Source of the DNA: an uncultured Maribacter sp.
GTDB lineage: Bacteria > Bacteroidota > Bacteroidia > Flavobacteriales > Flavobacteriaceae
Length of the DNA: 64,000 nucleotides
Direction of reading: 5' to 3'
Assembly (NCBI RefSeq): GCF_947495965.1
Contig: NZ_CANMBB010000002.1
Span: forward strand, 724,036 to 788,035
Part shown: positions 18,908 to 28,811 of the stretch, piece by piece
Position numbering within the stretch: position 1 is the first letter of the stretch
How the letters are laid out: the number at the start of each line of letters is the position of its first letter
The notes under the pieces: generated by a model
Told to the model about the DNA's origin: nothing
The model's input: only the letters and a program-made list of their open reading frames with translations
Databases searched by the model: none
Made by a program: the position numbers and the translations under genes

Positions 18908-19429
18908 ATGGAAGAAAACAAAATTAAAACAGGGACTTTTGCTTTAAGATATGGCCTATTACTGGGAGTAATTGGTATAACTTTTGGCTTAATGTTATTT
19001 TTTGTAGATATGCACTACGAACGTGGTTTTGCAATACAAGCTATACAAATAGGGTTTATTGCCATTACCATAGTCATTGCCATAATTCAATTTAAAAAAG
19101 CTAATGAAGGTTTCTTAACACTATCAGATGCTTTAAAAATAGGAACAGGTGTTGCGTTAATTGGCTGTATACTCGGCTTAATATACTTTTTCTTATTATC
19201 TAATGTTATTGAACCCGATTATATGGACAAAATGTACGAAATCGGCAAAAGTGAAGCAATAACAAACAATCCAAAACTAACAGAAGAACAAATTGATAAA
19301 GGGATTGAAATGCAAAAGAGATTTGCATGGGTGTTTTACCCTATAGGCTTAATAATAAATATTATAATAGGCTTGATTGTTGGATTAGTTAGTGGTTTAA
19401 TAATGAAGAAAACGAACAACGTTTATTAA
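18908..19429 (+). CDS. DUF4199-family membrane protein
   Basis: A 173-residue membrane protein with four predicted helices: about 13-30, 41-60, 76-100 and 138-165. The last has the glycine-rich GLIVGLVSGLIMKK ending common in DUF4199 proteins. Between helices 3 and 4 is a polar stretch with NPKLTEEQIDKGIEM, where the family usually has similar charged helices. Function is unknown. It lies immediately before a polyprenyl-sugar type glycosyltransferase, a neighbourhood I recall as common for this family in flavobacteria. Confidence 0.8.
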   Translation: MEENKIKTGTFALRYGLLLGVIGITFGLMLFFVDMHYERGFAIQAIQIGFIAITIVIAIIQFKKANEGFLTLSDALKIGTGVALIGCILGLIYFFLLSNVIEPDYMDKMYEIGKSEAITNNPKLTEEQIDKGIEMQKRFAWVFYPIGLIINIIIGLIVGLVSGLIMKKTNNVY

Positions 19430-19471
19430 ATGTATTTGTAGTATTTTTGAAATAGATTTTTAAAATAGCGA

Positions 19472-20431
19472 ATGCAATTATCTATTATAATACCATTACT
19501 TAACGAAGAAGAATCGCTAAAAGAACTTCATGATTGGATTGTTACTGTTATGCAATCCAATCATTTTTTATATGAAATTCTTTTTATTGATGATGGTAGC
19601 TCTGATGAATCCTGGAATATTATTTCCAAATTAGCTAACACAAACCCCAATGTAAAAGGCATACGTTTCTTTAAAAATTATGGTAAATCACAGGCTTTAC
19701 ACGCAGGATTTAATGCTGCTAATGGAGATGTTATTATTACCATGGATGCCGATTTACAAGACAGCCCAGAAGAAATCCCAGAACTATACCAATTAATAAA
19801 GCATGAAGGTTACGATCTTATTTCTGGTTGGAAGAAAAAAAGATACGATTCTATAATTTCAAAAAACATGCCTTCTAAATTATTTAATTGGGCGGCAAGA
19901 AGAACCTCTGGAGTAAAACTGCACGACTTTAATTGCGGTTTAAAAGCCTATAAAAAAGAAGTTATAAAAAACATAAAAGTATCTGGCGAAATGCATCGCT
20001 ATATCCCTGTTTTGGCAAAAAATGCTGGTTTTACAAAAATTGGAGAAAAAATTGTAACCCACCAAGCTCGTAAATACGGAAAAACCAAATTTGGGATGGA
20101 ACGCTTTATTAATGGCTTTCTTGACTTAATTACGATTTGGTTCGTATCTAAATTTGGAAAAAGACCAATGCATTTTTTTGGCGCTTTAGGGGTGCTAATG
20201 TTTATAATAGGTTTTAGCTTTGCTATTTATTTAGGAGTAGATAAATTGTTTATTAATAAAACTGGTAGATTAATTACAGACAGACCGCAATTTTTTATCT
20301 CCTTAATCGCTATGGTAATTGGAACACAATTATTTTTAGCCGGGTTTATAGGAGAAATAATTGTTCGCTCCAAAACAAATGAAAACAGATACAATATTTC
20401 TGAAGAAGTAAATCTAAAAAAAATACAATAA
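19472..20431 (+). CDS. Family 2 glycosyltransferase (DPM1/GtrB-like) with C-terminal membrane helices
   Basis: A 319-residue inverting glycosyltransferase that probably transfers a sugar from a nucleotide donor to a polyprenyl phosphate. The GT-A fold is clear: SIIIPLLNEEESL at the N-terminus, FIDDGSSDESW, the metal-binding DADLQDSPEE, and GLKAYKKEV before the acceptor region. Two hydrophobic segments at about 231-255 and 275-300 anchor it, as in GtrB. A -7 element TATTTTTG lies at 19442-19449, so it may have its own promoter. The phospho-sugar mutase follows after 42 bp. Confidence 0.9.
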   Translation: MQLSIIIPLLNEEESLKELHDWIVTVMQSNHFLYEILFIDDGSSDESWNIISKLANTNPNVKGIRFFKNYGKSQALHAGFNAANGDVIITMDADLQDSPEEIPELYQLIKHEGYDLISGWKKKRYDSIISKNMPSKLFNWAARRTSGVKLHDFNCGLKAYKKEVIKNIKVSGEMHRYIPVLAKNAGFTKIGEKIVTHQARKYGKTKFGMERFINGFLDLITIWFVSKFGKRPMHFFGALGVLMFIIGFSFAIYLGVDKLFINKTGRLITDRPQFFISLIAMVIGTQLFLAGFIGEIIVRSKTNENRYNISEEVNLKKIQ

Positions 20432-20473
20432 ATAACCGAAAATCAAGTTTTTGAAGTAAAATTCTTACAAATT

Positions 20474-22183
20474 ATGGAAGCATATCTAAATACGGTAAAA
20501 ACCTGGCAGTCAGACTTTTTTGATGCCGATACAAAGAAAGAAATAGAAGAATTACAAAACAATAATACCGAAGAACTTAAAGATAGGTTCTATAAAAACT
20601 TAGAATTTGGTACTGGTGGTATGCGTGGTGTTATGGGCGTAGGTACTAACAGAATTAATAAATATACTTTAGGAAAAAACACCCAAGGTTTGTCTAACTG
20701 CCTAAAGAAAGTTTATGCTGGTGAAGAATTAAAAGTAGTTATAGCTTACGATTGCAGACACAATAGTGATACTCTTGCAAAAACGGTTGCCGAAGTATTT
20801 TCTGCCAATGGTATTAAAGTTTTTCTTTTTTCTGAATTAAGAACAACCCCTGCTCTTTCTTTTGCAGTTCGTGATTTAGATTGCCATGTAGGCATTGTTT
20901 TAACAGCTTCTCATAACCCTCCAGAATATAATGGATACAAAGTTTATTGGACAGATGGCGGGCAAATTGTTCCTCCACAAGATGGTGCTATAATTTCTGA
21001 AATAAATAATTTGAATTTTGAAGATATTAAATTTGATGCTAATCCAAGTTTAATTGAATTAATTGACAAAGAAGCAGATGAGTCTTTCATTTCTGCCTCT
21101 GTAGCAAACGGAAACTTTAATGCGAAAGGAAAAGACGATTTTAAAATTGTTTTTACTTCCTTACACGGGACTTCAATTACTGCAATTCCAGAAGTTTTAA
21201 AAAGAGCTGGTTACAATAACGTAACTATTATTGAAGAGCAAGCAAAACCAGATGGTAATTTCCCAACAGTAGTTTCTCCTAATCCAGAAGAGCCAGAGGC
21301 TTTATCTATGGCCATTGCAAAAGCAGAAGAAATTGGGGCAGACATGGTTGTTGGTACTGACCCAGATAGTGATCGTTTAGGTATTGCCGTTCGTAATTTA
21401 GAGGGCAAAATGGAAATCTTAAACGGAAACCAAACCATGATATTAATGACCAAATTTCTTTTAGACCAACGCAAAGCTAAAGGAATGAATGGTACTGAGT
21501 TTATTGGTTCTACTATTGTTTCTACACCAATGATGGGAAAACTAGCAGAAGGTTATGGCGTAGAATATAAAGTTGGTTTAACTGGCTTTAAATGGATTGC
21601 CAAAATGATAAAAGATTTCCCTAATCAAGACTTTGTTGGTGGTGGTGAAGAAAGCTTTGGTTTTATGGTTGGTGATTTTGTTCGTGATAAAGATGCCGTT
21701 ACCTCTACTCTACTTGCTTGTGAAATTGCTTCTAATGCAAAAGCAAACGGGAGTTCTTTCTTTAAAGATTTAATTGATTGTTATGTAGATTTTGGGTTCT
21801 ATAAAGAAAAATTAATTTCTTTAACTAAAAAAGGAATTTCTGGTGCCGAAGAAATTAAACAAATGATGGTAGACTTTAAGGAAAATCCTGTAGCTACAAT
21901 AGATGGCTCTAAAGTTGTAATTGTAGAAGATTATAATACCGCTACTTCTACTAATTTAACCACAGGAGTTGTTACACCAATAGACATACCAACCTCTAAC
22001 GTTTTAATTTACATTACAGAAGATGGCACCAAAATGGCAGCGAGACCTAGTGGAACAGAGCCTAAAATAAAATTCTATTTTAGTATTAATACTTCTCTAA
22101 ATAAAGCAGAAGATTTTAAAACTGTAGATGCAGAATTAGATGCAAAAATTAACCGTATTGTAAGTGAACTTAAATTAGGTTAA
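20474..22183 (+). CDS. Phospho-sugar mutase (phosphoglucomutase/phosphomannomutase family)
   Basis: A 569-residue alpha-D-phosphohexomutase interconverting sugar 1- and 6-phosphates. The four family landmarks are present: GTGGMRGVMGVG near the start, the phosphoserine loop LTASHNPPEYNGYK, the Mg-binding loop GTDPDSDRLG, and the phosphate-binding RPSGTEPKIKFY near the C-terminus. GGGEESFGFM is the sugar-binding loop. Length fits the long bacterial PgcA/PMM2-like group. The stop codon overlaps the start of the ABC exporter gene by one base, so translation is coupled. It can feed sugar phosphates to cell-envelope glycan synthesis. Confidence 0.92.
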   Translation: MEAYLNTVKTWQSDFFDADTKKEIEELQNNNTEELKDRFYKNLEFGTGGMRGVMGVGTNRINKYTLGKNTQGLSNCLKKVYAGEELKVVIAYDCRHNSDTLAKTVAEVFSANGIKVFLFSELRTTPALSFAVRDLDCHVGIVLTASHNPPEYNGYKVYWTDGGQIVPPQDGAIISEINNLNFEDIKFDANPSLIELIDKEADESFISASVANGNFNAKGKDDFKIVFTSLHGTSITAIPEVLKRAGYNNVTIIEEQAKPDGNFPTVVSPNPEEPEALSMAIAKAEEIGADMVVGTDPDSDRLGIAVRNLEGKMEILNGNQTMILMTKFLLDQRKAKGMNGTEFIGSTIVSTPMMGKLAEGYGVEYKVGLTGFKWIAKMIKDFPNQDFVGGGEESFGFMVGDFVRDKDAVTSTLLACEIASNAKANGSSFFKDLIDCYVDFGFYKEKLISLTKKGISGAEEIKQMMVDFKENPVATIDGSKVVIVEDYNTATSTNLTTGVVTPIDIPTSNVLIYITEDGTKMAARPSGTEPKIKFYFSINTSLNKAEDFKTVDAELDAKINRIVSELKLG

Positions 22184-24006
22184 TGGAGTATTTTAAAAAG
22201 ATACTCCGCTTTGCTAAACCCTATAGGAGTTATGCAATACTAAATATTATATCTAATATTTTTTATGCGCTGTTTGCCACTTTGGCAATGGTTTCCTTAT
22301 TTCCAATGTTATCTGTTATTTTTAAACAAACAGAAGCTATACATACAAAACCACATTGGAAAGGCCTATTTAATGCAAAGGAGTATCTTTTTGATTATCT
22401 AAGTTATTTTGTTACCCAAAAAGCTGGTCAAGGAGAAAATGACGCTTTAATTTTCATGGTTGCCTTAGTAATTTCTATGTTTTTTCTTAAAAACTTATTT
22501 AATTACTTAGCCATGTATTTTATTACCTTCCTAAGAAATGGGGTATTAAAAGACATCCGAAATGAGTTGTACAAAAAAACAGTAGAATTACCATTATCCT
22601 ATTATTCCGAAAAAAGAAAAGGAGATACAATTGCTAGAATAACTACAGATGTTTTGGAGATTCAGCACTCGTTTCTTTCCATATTAGAATTAATTATTAG
22701 AGAACCGTTAACTATATTATTTACTATTATAGCAATGGTTTCCATTAGTGTAAAACTAACCATTTTTGTATTTATCTTTTTACCAATTTCTGGTTTTCTA
22801 ATTTCATTATTAGGAAAATCTTTAAAAAGAAAATCAGATAAAGTACAACAAGAACAAGGAGCTTTTTTATCCATTCTAGAAGAAACTTTAGGTGGTTTAC
22901 GCGTAATTAAAGCTTTTAATGCTGAAGAAAAGTTCTCTAGTATATTTCAACGTTCTACAAAACGTTTTTTCAACTTTTCAAATACATTATTAAACAGACA
23001 AAATTTAGCTTCCCCAACCAGCGAGTTTTTTGGAATAGCAGCAATTGGTGTTATCCTCTGGTTTGGTGGCCAAATGGTTTTGGTTGAAAAAACACTAAAA
23101 CCAGAATTATTTATTGCCTATATGGGATTAGCATATAATATTCTTACTCCTGCAAAAGCAATAAGCAAAGCTTCTTATGGCGTTAAAAAAGGAAATGCCG
23201 CAGCAGAAAGAGTATTAGAAATATTAGAAACAGAAAATCCTATTTCAGAAATTACAAATGCTATAAATAAACAAGACTTTACTACTGGAATAAAATTGGA
23301 AAACATTTCTTTTAAATATGAAGAGGAATATGTTCTTAAAGATTTTAATCTTACCGTAAATAAAGGAGAAACTGTTGCCTTAGTTGGGCAATCCGGAAGC
23401 GGAAAAAGTACCATTGCAAACCTAGTTACTCGTTTTTATGACGTTAACCAAGGTGCTATTACTATTGATAATGAAAATATAAAAAACCTAACTAAAAAAT
23501 CGCTTCGCGGATTATTAGGTTTAGTTACGCAAGACTCTATTTTATTTAATGATACGGTTAAAAATAATATTGGTCTAGGAAAAGAAAATGCTACCGAAGA
23601 AGAAATTATAGCAGCCGCTAAAATTGCAAATGCACATGATTTTATCTCAGAACTCCCTAATGGATATGATACTAATATTGGAGACAGCGGAAATAAATTA
23701 AGTGGCGGACAAAAACAACGTTTATCTATTGCAAGAGCGGTTTTAAAAAACCCGCCAATAATGGTTCTAGATGAAGCTACATCTGCCTTAGATACCGAAA
23801 GTGAACGTTTAGTGCAAGATGCATTAGACAAAATGATGCAAAACCGCACTTCTATAGTTATTGCGCACCGTCTTTCTACGATACAAAAGGCAAATACAAT
23901 AGTGGTTTTACAAAAAGGAGAAATTGTAGAACAAGGAACACACCAAGAGCTTTTAGCTAAAGAAGGGGTTTACAAAAGGCTTGTAGCTATGCAGTCATTG
24001 GGGTAA
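22183..24006 (+). CDS. ABC exporter, fused permease and ATPase (MsbA-like)
   Basis: A 607-residue half transporter. Six membrane helices occupy about residues 15-330. The ATPase has Walker A GQSGSGKST at about 402, signature LSGGQKQR at about 506, Walker B IMVLDEAT at about 526, and the switch histidine in IVIAHRLST. The layout and length match MsbA-type lipid or polymer flippases. Position after a glycosyltransferase and phospho-sugar mutase suggests export of a glycolipid or lipid A-type molecule, but this is inference. The next 460 bp hold only a decayed gene. Confidence 0.9.
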   Translation: MEYFKKILRFAKPYRSYAILNIISNIFYALFATLAMVSLFPMLSVIFKQTEAIHTKPHWKGLFNAKEYLFDYLSYFVTQKAGQGENDALIFMVALVISMFFLKNLFNYLAMYFITFLRNGVLKDIRNELYKKTVELPLSYYSEKRKGDTIARITTDVLEIQHSFLSILELIIREPLTILFTIIAMVSISVKLTIFVFIFLPISGFLISLLGKSLKRKSDKVQQEQGAFLSILEETLGGLRVIKAFNAEEKFSSIFQRSTKRFFNFSNTLLNRQNLASPTSEFFGIAAIGVILWFGGQMVLVEKTLKPELFIAYMGLAYNILTPAKAISKASYGVKKGNAAAERVLEILETENPISEITNAINKQDFTTGIKLENISFKYEEEYVLKDFNLTVNKGETVALVGQSGSGKSTIANLVTRFYDVNQGAITIDNENIKNLTKKSLRGLLGLVTQDSILFNDTVKNNIGLGKENATEEEIIAAAKIANAHDFISELPNGYDTNIGDSGNKLSGGQKQRLSIARAVLKNPPIMVLDEATSALDTESERLVQDALDKMMQNRTSIVIAHRLSTIQKANTIVVLQKGEIVEQGTHQELLAKEGVYKRLVAMQSLG

Positions 24007-24009
24007 TAA

Positions 24010-24460
24010 TCTTAATTACTTTCCAAAACGAAAATTATGAAGAAAAAAACTATCCTTATATTTCTGCATTAGACTTTTCTAGTTATCCTGAGATTTCCAA
24101 CAAAAACACTAAAAAAATTAATAGATTTAAAACTTGGTAAACACAAGGTAAAGAAACAATTATTGCCGAAATAGCATACTCTTTTACATTAGATTGGAAT
24201 GATTGGACCAATAATATCGTTTGTGAAGAAAATGTATAGCTTTCACCTAATTATCCTCAAGTATTGATGAGCCAAAATATTTTATCCCCCAAATAAAAAC
24301 TATTACCACAGAAACAGAAAACTGTATTGGTTTTTGCTATTAGGGAGCAGAATTAATTGCTTGAAAAAGAAATCAATATGAAGATGCTTCTTCTTGTAAA
24401 ATCAAGTGTTATTTGATTTTTACAAGAAAGCTTTACCTGTATTGAATGAATTTAATGTTG
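24010..24460 (+). pseudogene. Decayed coding remnant between the ABC exporter and the first cargo/lipoprotein pair
   Basis: Conceptual translation gives coding-like pieces broken by several stops: ENYEEKNYPYISALDFSSYP, then after a stop GKETIIAEIAYSFTLDWNDW, and in another frame TTETENCIGFCY with further stops. The pieces keep a coding amino-acid balance but no start or continuous frame survives. I do not recognise the family. A 13-bp imperfect hairpin at 24393-24426 lies inside it. The decay suggests a junction where DNA was gained or lost. Confidence 0.5.
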
Positions 24461-24472
24461 AAAACTAAATCT

Positions 24473-25174
24473 TTATTGAACAGTAAATTGGAATATTTCA
24501 GAAATTGATGAATTACCTTTTTCATCATTAGTTTTTACTTTCCAAAAATATTTATTCCCAGAAATAACATCAACGACTAAGGAAGAAGAATTAGTAATTC
24601 CTTGACTTAATAAAGAACCATCCTGTGTTCCAAAAAACACCTCATAATCTTTTATATCATCATCAATATCAATAGCTTGCCATTCCAGGTTAACATTTCC
24701 TTCATCAGCAGTTACTAAAGAGTTATTTTCAGGAGCTATAGCTTCCGCTGAAAATGGTACATGATTTACCTCACCGGGTGCAGCATTAAAAAATTGAAAG
24801 GTTTCACTAGATGCAGTATTCTCACTAATAATAGACTTAGAAATTACATTCCATTGATAACTTACTCCTCTTTCTAAAATTATCTCCTTAGAATTTGTAA
24901 AAGCATCAAAATTTACAATAGAATCTGTGAGCATATTCTTTAATACAACCTGATAAGAATCTGTATACTCAGAAGTATCCCAAAGAAAAACTACTTTACT
25001 TTCCGTATCACTTAGAACAGTTCCTTCATTACATTCTGTATTGTCATCAGGAAAAATTAAAGTTGCAGCAACAGGGTCTTCTATACTTACCTCTGGTTCT
25101 GGATCAGAAGAACTAGGAGTACAAGAGCTAATAAATACTAAAAAAAAGATAGAATATAAATAATTAAAATTCAT
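24473..25174 (-). CDS. FN3-like lipoprotein, partner of the LRR T9SS cargo (pair 1)
   Basis: A 233-residue predicted lipoprotein (hydrophobic signal, lipobox ISSCTPS, Cys about 18) followed by an acidic linker and two fibronectin-III-like domains. Domain 1 has KVVFLWDTSEYTDSYQVVLK and YQWNVISKS; domain 2 has VNLEWQAIDIDDDIKDYEVF and KYFWKVKT. It begins 9 bp after the stop of the cargo gene and must be co-transcribed. It is a clear paralogue of 53664-54374: the ECNEG/ICTTG opening, VISKS, FNA/YNA...G, APEN/MPEN, LEW and the C-terminal FTV all align. Serving as outer-membrane partner or anchor of the neighbouring secreted protein is inferred from the repeated pairing. Confidence 0.78.
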   Translation of the reverse strand: MNFNYLYSIFFLVFISSCTPSSSDPEPEVSIEDPVAATLIFPDDNTECNEGTVLSDTESKVVFLWDTSEYTDSYQVVLKNMLTDSIVNFDAFTNSKEIILERGVSYQWNVISKSIISENTASSETFQFFNAAPGEVNHVPFSAEAIAPENNSLVTADEGNVNLEWQAIDIDDDIKDYEVFFGTQDGSLLSQGITNSSSLVVDVISGNKYFWKVKTNDEKGNSSISEIFQFTVQ

Positions 25175-25183
25175 AAGGAAATT

Positions 25184-28100
25184 TTATTTTTTAATGACTT
25201 TACGTATACTTTTTTGAGTTTCAGAAGCAATGAAAATAGAATAGATTCCTGCTGGTAAATGATCTATATTAAACTTAATAACATTACTTTTTACGTTTTC
25301 TGTTTTTTCAAAAACTCTTACTCCTCTTTGTGAATACAATAAAATCTGTACACTCTCATCCGCTTGAACAAAAGGAAGAAAAACACTTACATCCCCTTTA
25401 TCAACAGGATTTGGATATATATTTACACTTTCATTTGTAGACATTATTATATCTTCAAATACACCTTGACAATCTAAATTTGTTTTAACAGAAATACTGT
25501 TTTTTACTTTAGATAGAGGTAACGTAATTTGATTTTCGGAAGTATTATATTCTAAACCATTAACTGTAATAAAGTAATTTGTGCTACCCTTAAGTTTTAA
25601 AGAAACTGTTTTATCAGAAGTGTTTGTTTTAGCATCTACTTCTAGTACCTCTGGCTCTGTTATTTCAACATTAAAACATTTTTCATAATTATCTTCTCCT
25701 TCAACTCTTACACAAAGATTATAAGAACCAGCCTCCAAGTCTTGAAAATTAGAAAACACTCTAAATTCTTTTGTTTCATTTTTATCATCCCCAGTTAAAA
25801 CTGCTGTATATGAAAGGTTTTCTAATGCTTTAAGAAGAATGTTACCATTATTACTTTCTGCACATGTTTCACTTGTTATTTCAATTATAAAGTTATTTAC
25901 AGGTAATTCAAATTCTGAACAGCTGTCATTTTCTACAATTACAGTTTGCTGTAATTGACAACCCGATGTATGCAGTATTAAAATTGAATAACTACCTGAA
26001 TTTAAGTTTTTAAATTCGTTAGACTCTTGAAAACCTGATAATTCAACACCATCATTTATATTAAATAAATATTCTTCTTGATTATCAATAGCTATACTAA
26101 TACTACCATCAGCAGTATTACATGAAGCGATTGTAGTAGTGATTTCAGGTATAATTTGAGGAGCTCCATTAATTTCGAAAATTTGTTCAACAGAGCAACT
26201 ATTTTTATCTCTAATTACTGAGTAATAAATTCCTTTTTCTAAATTCTGAAAAATATTGGTGGATAAAAAAGTAACACCGCCATCTATGGAATACTCATAA
26301 GGAGCAACTCCTCCTTCAGCTTCTATAATAGCACTTCCATCATTATTACCATAACAAATCTCATCTGTAACAGAAATTGTTGAAGCTAAAGGGTCTATTT
26401 GATTTATAGTAAAATCTTGTAAAATACTGCAACCATTACTATCCCTAACTTCTGAGATATAAAATCCTTCCTGTAAATTTTGAAAAACATTCGAAGAAGA
26501 AAAAGTAACACCTCCGTCTATGGAGTACACATAAGGAGGCACACCTCCTGTTACTTCTATGGCTATTCTTGCGTTATTACTATTAGAACAAGTCATTCCG
26601 GTAACTAAAACAGCTGAAGCTAAATGTGTCGGCTCTGTAATAACAATTCCATTGCTCTGTACCTGGTTAAAATCATTATCCGTAACCACAACAGTATAAA
26701 TACCCGAAGAAAGATTAGAATAAATGTTATTTGCACCACTTGAAATTAAAATATTTCCTGAAGTATAAAGCTCATAAGTATAAGGTGCAGTACCACCCGT
26801 AACCTCAACAGCAATTTCTGCATCGGTATCTCCAAAACAAGAAATATTTTTTGTTTGAACTAGTTTAGAATTTAAAGGTTGAGCCTCACATACATCTCCA
26901 ATACCGTTATTATTTACATCTTCTTGGTTTGGGTTCGGTTTTTCAGGGCAATTATCTTCTTCATTAAGAACACCATCACCATCTTTATCTGGGTTAGTAT
27001 TACAAAGACCTTTTATATCTTGAGCATTTGAACAACTACCCATATTTCCTGAAACATTTACATAGTTTAAGTCATTTTTACTTAAAAAACTACATATAGG
27101 TAATACTTGACACATAGATAATGAAGTATTATTAATCATTGTCAAATTATTAAGTCGTTCAGCATCCCAATTATTCATAGCATCTATATCGTTAAGTGAG
27201 GTGTTATTATAAAAATATATAGCATATTGTCCTTGGCTAAAGCCTAAATTCTCTAGACCATCTAATGATAACAGAGATGTATTGTTACTTAAATATAAAT
27301 CTCCCCATCCTAATGAGCCTTCTCCTGTAGAAGCATTACTAAGAGCTGTTAAATCCACAAGTTTTTCATTACTAAAAAAACGAATAGAACTTTGAGGTAT
27401 GCTTTGTAAACTTTCTATTCCCTTCAGTGAAGTTAAATTACTATTATATGTAAGCTCTAGCTTCCCTACAGAATTTATTTGAGATAATCCTGTCAGGTTA
27501 GGCAAAAGAATATTGTCATTTACAGTCAAATCATCGCCTATTGTCAATAAACCACTAAGTCCATTTAAACTAGTCATTTTAATATTTTGAAATACGAAAA
27601 GTCTACCCTCAATAGTCTGAAGATTTTCAAGTCCTATTAAATTTTCTAAATTATCATTACGTTGTACTTCTAAATCATTTTTTATTAATTGCAACGAATT
27701 GAGCCCTTCAAAATTCAACAATTTAGGATTACCTTTAATCATTAAATCATCCACAGTTGTTAAATTTGTTAAACCCTGCAAATTTGTTATTTCAGCATCC
27801 TCTATAATAAGACTACCGTTATACCCTTGTGAATCTTCATGAATAACAGTTAATGATTCTAAACCCATTAAGTTATCTAGTTTAGGATTACCAAGAATAG
27901 TAAAACTCCCACCAACATTGTTTAATTTATTAAACCCCTGTAAAGAGTTCAATTCATTATTACTACCTAAATAAATATCATTCGATATAGTAGCAACATT
28001 ATTTAATCCCGATAGATTTGATATTAATTCGAAAGAAATAGAAATTCCCCCATCCAACTTCAACAAACCCTCTAAACCTTCAAGAGAGGTAATTTGGTTA

Positions 28101-28639
28101 TTTTTTAGTAATAAACCACTCAAATATTCAAGAGAACTTAACTCCTGTAGAGATGAGACTTGACTATATTTAATTGATAATCCATTAGTTGTATTATGCA
28201 ATGTATTTAGGCTTCCAATAGATTTTACGTTATTTAATCCTTGTATAGTTGATAAAATAGGGCTCGATTTGATTTCAAGTTCTTCTCCAATAAAAACTAA
28301 AGTCTCTAAACCGGAAAGGGTTTCTAAATTATCATTATCCCAAATAGTTAAGCCTCCATTAATATGGGTTAAAGAGTCAAGACCGTTAAAATTTGATAAA
28401 GCTGTGTTAATAATTTTTAAATGCCTACTTATCTTTTTTATCCCATTAAGGCTATCTAGATTTCCAATATTACTCCCATTGATTATGATATCTCTATAAA
28501 TTTCAGTACAATTAGGATAATTTAATTTAAAATGATCAATGTCTGATTGAGATCTCAAATTGACATTTTCTGTAGGACACTGCGAAAAACTACTAAAAAA
28601 AACAAATAAAAAAACAAAAGAGAATAGAAATTTCTTCAT
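25184..28639 (-). CDS. Large T9SS-secreted protein with leucine-rich repeats, TSP3 and SprB-like repeats (pair 1 cargo)
   Basis: An 1151-residue secreted protein. Signal peptide about 1-20 (FFSSFSQ). Residues about 40-540 are leucine-rich or receptor-L-like repeats with the recurrent pattern LxGLxxLxxIxxxLxIxxN. Then come calcium-binding thrombospondin type 3 motifs (DKDGDGVLNEEDNCPEKPNP; GIGDVCE), and four SprB-like repeats at about 595-905 (GGVPPYVYSIDGGVTF; GGVAPYEYSIDGGVTF). The roughly 170-residue module shared with 51032-53659 follows (SETCAESNNGNI...CQGVFEDI). A type A T9SS sorting domain (VNIYPNPV ... LPAGIYSIFI) closes it. The repeats suggest an adhesin or matrix-binding surface protein; no catalytic domain is visible. 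It is followed 9 bp later by its lipoprotein partner. Confidence 0.85.
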   Translation of the reverse strand: MKKFLFSFVFLFVFFSSFSQCPTENVNLRSQSDIDHFKLNYPNCTEIYRDIIINGSNIGNLDSLNGIKKISRHLKIINTALSNFNGLDSLTHINGGLTIWDNDNLETLSGLETLVFIGEELEIKSSPILSTIQGLNNVKSIGSLNTLHNTTNGLSIKYSQVSSLQELSSLEYLSGLLLKNNQITSLEGLEGLLKLDGGISISFELISNLSGLNNVATISNDIYLGSNNELNSLQGFNKLNNVGGSFTILGNPKLDNLMGLESLTVIHEDSQGYNGSLIIEDAEITNLQGLTNLTTVDDLMIKGNPKLLNFEGLNSLQLIKNDLEVQRNDNLENLIGLENLQTIEGRLFVFQNIKMTSLNGLSGLLTIGDDLTVNDNILLPNLTGLSQINSVGKLELTYNSNLTSLKGIESLQSIPQSSIRFFSNEKLVDLTALSNASTGEGSLGWGDLYLSNNTSLLSLDGLENLGFSQGQYAIYFYNNTSLNDIDAMNNWDAERLNNLTMINNTSLSMCQVLPICSFLSKNDLNYVNVSGNMGSCSNAQDIKGLCNTNPDKDGDGVLNEEDNCPEKPNPNQEDVNNNGIGDVCEAQPLNSKLVQTKNISCFGDTDAEIAVEVTGGTAPYTYELYTSGNILISSGANNIYSNLSSGIYTVVVTDNDFNQVQSNGIVITEPTHLASAVLVTGMTCSNSNNARIAIEVTGGVPPYVYSIDGGVTFSSSNVFQNLQEGFYISEVRDSNGCSILQDFTINQIDPLASTISVTDEICYGNNDGSAIIEAEGGVAPYEYSIDGGVTFLSTNIFQNLEKGIYYSVIRDKNSCSVEQIFEINGAPQIIPEITTTIASCNTADGSISIAIDNQEEYLFNINDGVELSGFQESNEFKNLNSGSYSILILHTSGCQLQQTVIVENDSCSEFELPVNNFIIEITSETCAESNNGNILLKALENLSYTAVLTGDDKNETKEFRVFSNFQDLEAGSYNLCVRVEGEDNYEKCFNVEITEPEVLEVDAKTNTSDKTVSLKLKGSTNYFITVNGLEYNTSENQITLPLSKVKNSISVKTNLDCQGVFEDIIMSTNESVNIYPNPVDKGDVSVFLPFVQADESVQILLYSQRGVRVFEKTENVKSNVIKFNIDHLPAGIYSIFIASETQKSIRKVIKK

Positions 28640-28811
28640 AAAGGAATGGTCACTAGAGATATTTCATCCCTAATATTTTATAGTTTGGTTTCCTACTAAC
28701 GGCGAAGTCTATGGATTATTTTAAAATATCAAGATTATTTTCGATAATTATATCTCACTATTTAACATCCCTTGTCTCCAACAAAAAGTAAAAAATCACG
28801 TTTAACTTAAA

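Noticed and set aside
24393..24426. Hairpin with 13-bp arms as terminator of the pair 1 lipoprotein
   Set aside because: No T tract follows on either strand and it sits inside the decayed gene about 50 bp beyond the stop; function is unclear.
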